NCBI RefSeq assembly: GCF_024679245.1
Contig: NC_090178.1
Span: 3,253,353 to 3,317,352 of the forward strand
Source of the DNA: Pseudorasbora parva
Taxonomy: Eukaryota > Chordata > Actinopteri > Cypriniformes > Gobionidae
DNA length: 64,000 nt
Reading direction: 5' to 3'
The notes beneath the pieces are model-generated. The model did not search any database. It saw only the letters and a list, made by a program, of their open reading frames with translations, and had not been told where the DNA came from. Shown piece after piece: positions 60,959 through 64,000 of the stretch. Position 1 is the stretch's first letter. The number at the start of each line of letters is the position of its first letter. The translations under genes were made by a program, and so were the position numbers.

Positions 60959-63900
60959 AATATCTGCTGATGAAGAGAGAACAGGGATAGTTTAGTTTAA
61001 TTACGGTTATAATATCTGCTGATGAAGAGAGAACAGGGATAGTTTAGTTTAATTACAGTTATAATATCTGCTGATGAAGAGAGAACAGGGATAGTTTAGT
61101 TTAATTACAGTTATAATATCTGCTGATGAAGAGGGAACAGGGATAGTTTAGTTTAATTACGGTTATAATATCTGCTGATGAAGACAGAACAGGGATAGTT
61201 TAGTTTAATTAAGGTTATAATATCTGCTGATGAAGAGGGAACAGGGATAGTTTAGTTTAATTACGGTTATAATATCTGCTGATGAAGAGAGAACAGGGAT
61301 AGTTTAGTTTAATTACGGTTATAATATCTGCTGATGAAGAGGGAACAGGGATAGTTTAGTTTAATTACGGTTATAATATCTACTGATGAAGAGAGAACAG
61401 GGATAGTTTAGTTTAATTACGGTTATAATATCTGCTGATGAAGAGAGAACAGGGATAGTTTAGTTTAATTACGGTTATAATATCTGCTGATGAAGAGAGA
61501 ACAGGGATAGTTTAGTTTAATTACGGTTAAAATATCTGCTGATGAAGAGAGAACAGGGATAGTTTAGTTTAATTATGGTTATAATATCTGCTGATGAAGA
61601 GAGAACAGGGATAGTTTAGTTTAATAACTGTTATAATATCTGCTGATGAAGAGAGAACAGGATAGTTCAGTTTAATTACGGTTATAATATCTGCCGATGA
61701 AGAGAGAACAGGGATAGTTTAGTTTAATTACGGTTATAATATCTGCTGATGAAGAGAGAACAGGGATAGTTTAGTTTAATAACTGTTATAATATCTGCTG
61801 ATGAAGAGAGAACAGGGATAGTTCAGTTTAATTACGGTTATAATATCTGCCGATGAAGAGAGAACAGGGATAGTTCAGTTTAATTACGGTTATAATATCT
61901 GCTGATGAAGAGAGAACAGGGATAGTTTAGTTTAATTACGGTTATAATATCTGCTGATGAAGAGGGAACAGGGATAGTTTAGTTTAATTACGGTTATAAT
62001 ATCTACTGATGAAGAGAGAACAGGGGTAGTTTAGTTTAATTACGGTTATAATATCTGCTGATGAAGAGAGAACAGGGATAGTTTAGTTTAATTACGGTTA
62101 TAATATCTGCTGATGAAGAGAGAACAGGGATAGTTTAGTTTAATTACGGTTAAAATATCTGCTGATGAAGAGAGAACAGGGATAGTTTAGTTTAATTATG
62201 GTTATAATATCTGCTGATGAAGAGAGAACAGGGATAGTTTAGTTTAATAACTGTTATAATATCTGCTGATGAAGAGAGAACAGGGATAGTTTAGTTTAAT
62301 AACTGTTATAATATCTGCTGATGAAGAGAGAACAGGGATAGTTTAGTTTAATAACTGTTATAATATCTGCTGATGAAGAGAGAACAGGGATAGTTTAGTT
62401 TAATAACTGTTATAATATCTGCTGATGAAGAGAGAACAGGGATAGTTCAGTTTAATTACGGTTATAATATCTGCCGATGAAGAGAGAACAGGGAAAGTTT
62501 AGTTTAATTAAGGTTATAATATCTGCTGATGAAGAGGGAACAGGGATAGTTCAGTTTAATTACGGTTATAATATCTGCCGATGAAGAGAGAACAGGGATA
62601 GTTTAGTTTAATTACGGTTATAATATCTGCTGATGAAGAGAGAACAGGGATAGTTTAGTTTAATTACGGTTATAATATCTGCTGATGAAGAGAGAACAGG
62701 GATAGTTCAGTTTAATTACGGTTATAATATCTGCTGATGAAGAGAGAACAGGGATAGTTTAGTTTAATAACTGTTATAATATCTGCTGATGAAGAGAGAA
62801 CAGGGATAGTTCAGTTTAATTACGGTTATAATATCTGCCGATGAAGAGAGAACAGGGATAGTTTAGTTTAATTAAGGTTATAATATCTGCTGATGAAGAG
62901 GGAACAGGGATAGTTCAGTTTAATTACGGTTATAATATCTGCCGATGAAGAGAGAACAGGGATAGTTTAGTTTAATTACGGTTATAATATCTGCTGATGA
63001 AGAAAGAACAGGGATAGTTTAGTTTAATTACGGTTATAATATCTACTGATGACGAGAGAACAGGGATAGTTTAGTTTAATTACGGTTATAATATCTGCTG
63101 ATGAAGAGAGAACAGGGATAGTTTAGTTTAATTACGGTTATAATATCTGCAGATGAAGAGAGAACAGGGATAGTTTAGTTTAATTACGGTTAAAATATCT
63201 GCTGATGAAGAGAGAACAGGGATAGTTTAGTTTAATTATGGTTATAATATCTGCTGATGAAGAGAGAACAGGGATAGTTTAGTTTAATAACTGTTATAAT
63301 ATCTGCTGATGAAGAGAGAACAGGGATAGTTTAGTTTAATAACTGTTATAATATCTGCTGATGAAGAGAGAACAGGGATAGTTTAGTTTAATAACTGTTA
63401 TAATATCTGCTGATGAAGAGAGAACAGGGATAGTTCAGTTTAATTACGGTTATAATATCTGCCGATGAAGAGAGAACAGGGATAGTTTAGTTTAATTACG
63501 GTTATAATATCTGCTGATGAAGAGAGAACAGGGATAGTTTAGTTTAATAACTGTTATAATATCTGCTGATGAAGAGAGAACAGGGATAGTTCAGTTTAAT
63601 TACGGTTATAATATCTGCCGATGAAGAGAGAACAGGGATAGTTTAGTTTAATTAAGGTTATAATATCTGCTGATGAAGAGGGAACAGGGATAGTTCAGTT
63701 TAATTACGGTTATAATATCTGCCGATGAAGAGAGAACAGGGATAGTTTAGTTTAATTACGGTTATAATATCTGCTGATGAAGAGAGAACAGGGATAGTTT
63801 AGTTTAATTACGGTTATAATATCTACTGATGACGAGAGAACAGGGATAGTTTAGTTTAATTACGGTTATAATATCTGCTGATGAAGAGAGAACAGGGATA

Positions 63901-64000
63901 GTTTAGTTTAATTATGGTTATAATATCTGCAGATGAAGAGAGAACAGGGATAGTTTAGTTTAATTACGGTTATAATATCTGCTGATGAAGAGAGAACAGG
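60959..64000. repeat. 52-bp minisatellite, at least 58 copies, continues past the window
   Basis: Unit: AATATCTGCTGATGAAGAGA, GAACAGGGATAGTTTAGTTT, AATTACGGTTAT. Variants: CTGCCGATG, CTACTGATG, GACGAGAG, GAGGGAAC, AGTTCAGTTT, TTAATAACTGTTAT, TTAAGGTTAT, GGTTAAAATA. Higher-order structure is visible: 62650-63220 repeats at 63430-64000 with a 780-bp (15-unit) period, and earlier blocks recur at about 12 and 20 units. It abuts the MITE body at 60857-60958. Confidence 0.97.

Overview
The window looks like intergenic, or possibly intronic, DNA from a teleost fish, most likely a cyprinid (carp, goldfish or zebrafish relatives). The evidence is the repeat content: AT-rich DNA with many short non-autonomous hAT-like and other MITE-type DNA transposons, a Tc1-like transposase relic, pieces of CR1/L2/Jockey-type and L1-type LINEs, a LINE/SINE tail of the kind common in fish, and long AT, CA, GATA/GACA and ATCC microsatellites. 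No convincing host protein-coding exon, tRNA, rRNA or other RNA gene was found. The only recognisable protein-coding sequence belongs to broken transposable elements: an RT C-terminus at 5812-6480 minus, a Tc1 transposase at 30556-31150 plus, an L1-type ORF2 end at 48100-48665 plus, and a BED zinc-finger start at 59390-59652 minus. Every long open frame lies in tandem repeats.

Layout. 1-2.7 kb: degenerate repeats and two MITEs. 3.2-6.9 kb: a nested stack in which a DNA element holds a 5'-truncated LINE that itself holds two more DNA elements. 8.76-11.81 kb: 42-bp minisatellite. 13.7-17.4 kb: LINE tail, hAT element, palindromic MITE, (CA)n. 17.4-18.1 kb: single-copy DNA. 18.1-23.8 kb: hAT relics, a hAT nested in a MITE, an 80-bp array. 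25.8-26.7 kb: GATA/GACA microsatellite. 27.5-28.6 kb: a second 80-bp array beside a hAT-like end. 30.1-32.6 kb: MITE, Tc1 relic, hAT nested in a MITE. 34.2-35.9 kb: 21-bp minisatellite. 37.4-38.7 kb: ATCC microsatellite. 41.1-47.6 kb: MITE carrying about 80 copies of a 65-bp repeat. 48.1-50 kb: L1 relic and MITE. 52.5-57.5 kb: 34-bp arrays around a long (CA)n. 58.9-64 kb: a MITE split by a hAT and then inflated by a 52-bp array that runs off the right edge.

The most notable property is that roughly 18 kb, over a quarter of the window, is minisatellite in seven arrays, and several arrays lie inside or against recognisable MITEs. At 41-47 kb a neighbouring MITE copy still carries a single-copy version of the repeat unit. 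Target-site duplications can be read directly for five hAT-type insertions and one 9-bp-duplicating element, so the order of insertion can be reconstructed. Several unique stretches (17.4-18.1, 26.8-27.3, 28.8-29.3, 32.6-33.5, 36.6-37.2, 49.98-50.4, 51.2-52.4 and 58.0-58.6 kb) could be conserved non-coding elements, but that needs a comparison that cannot be run here. I see no new protein-based system in this window.
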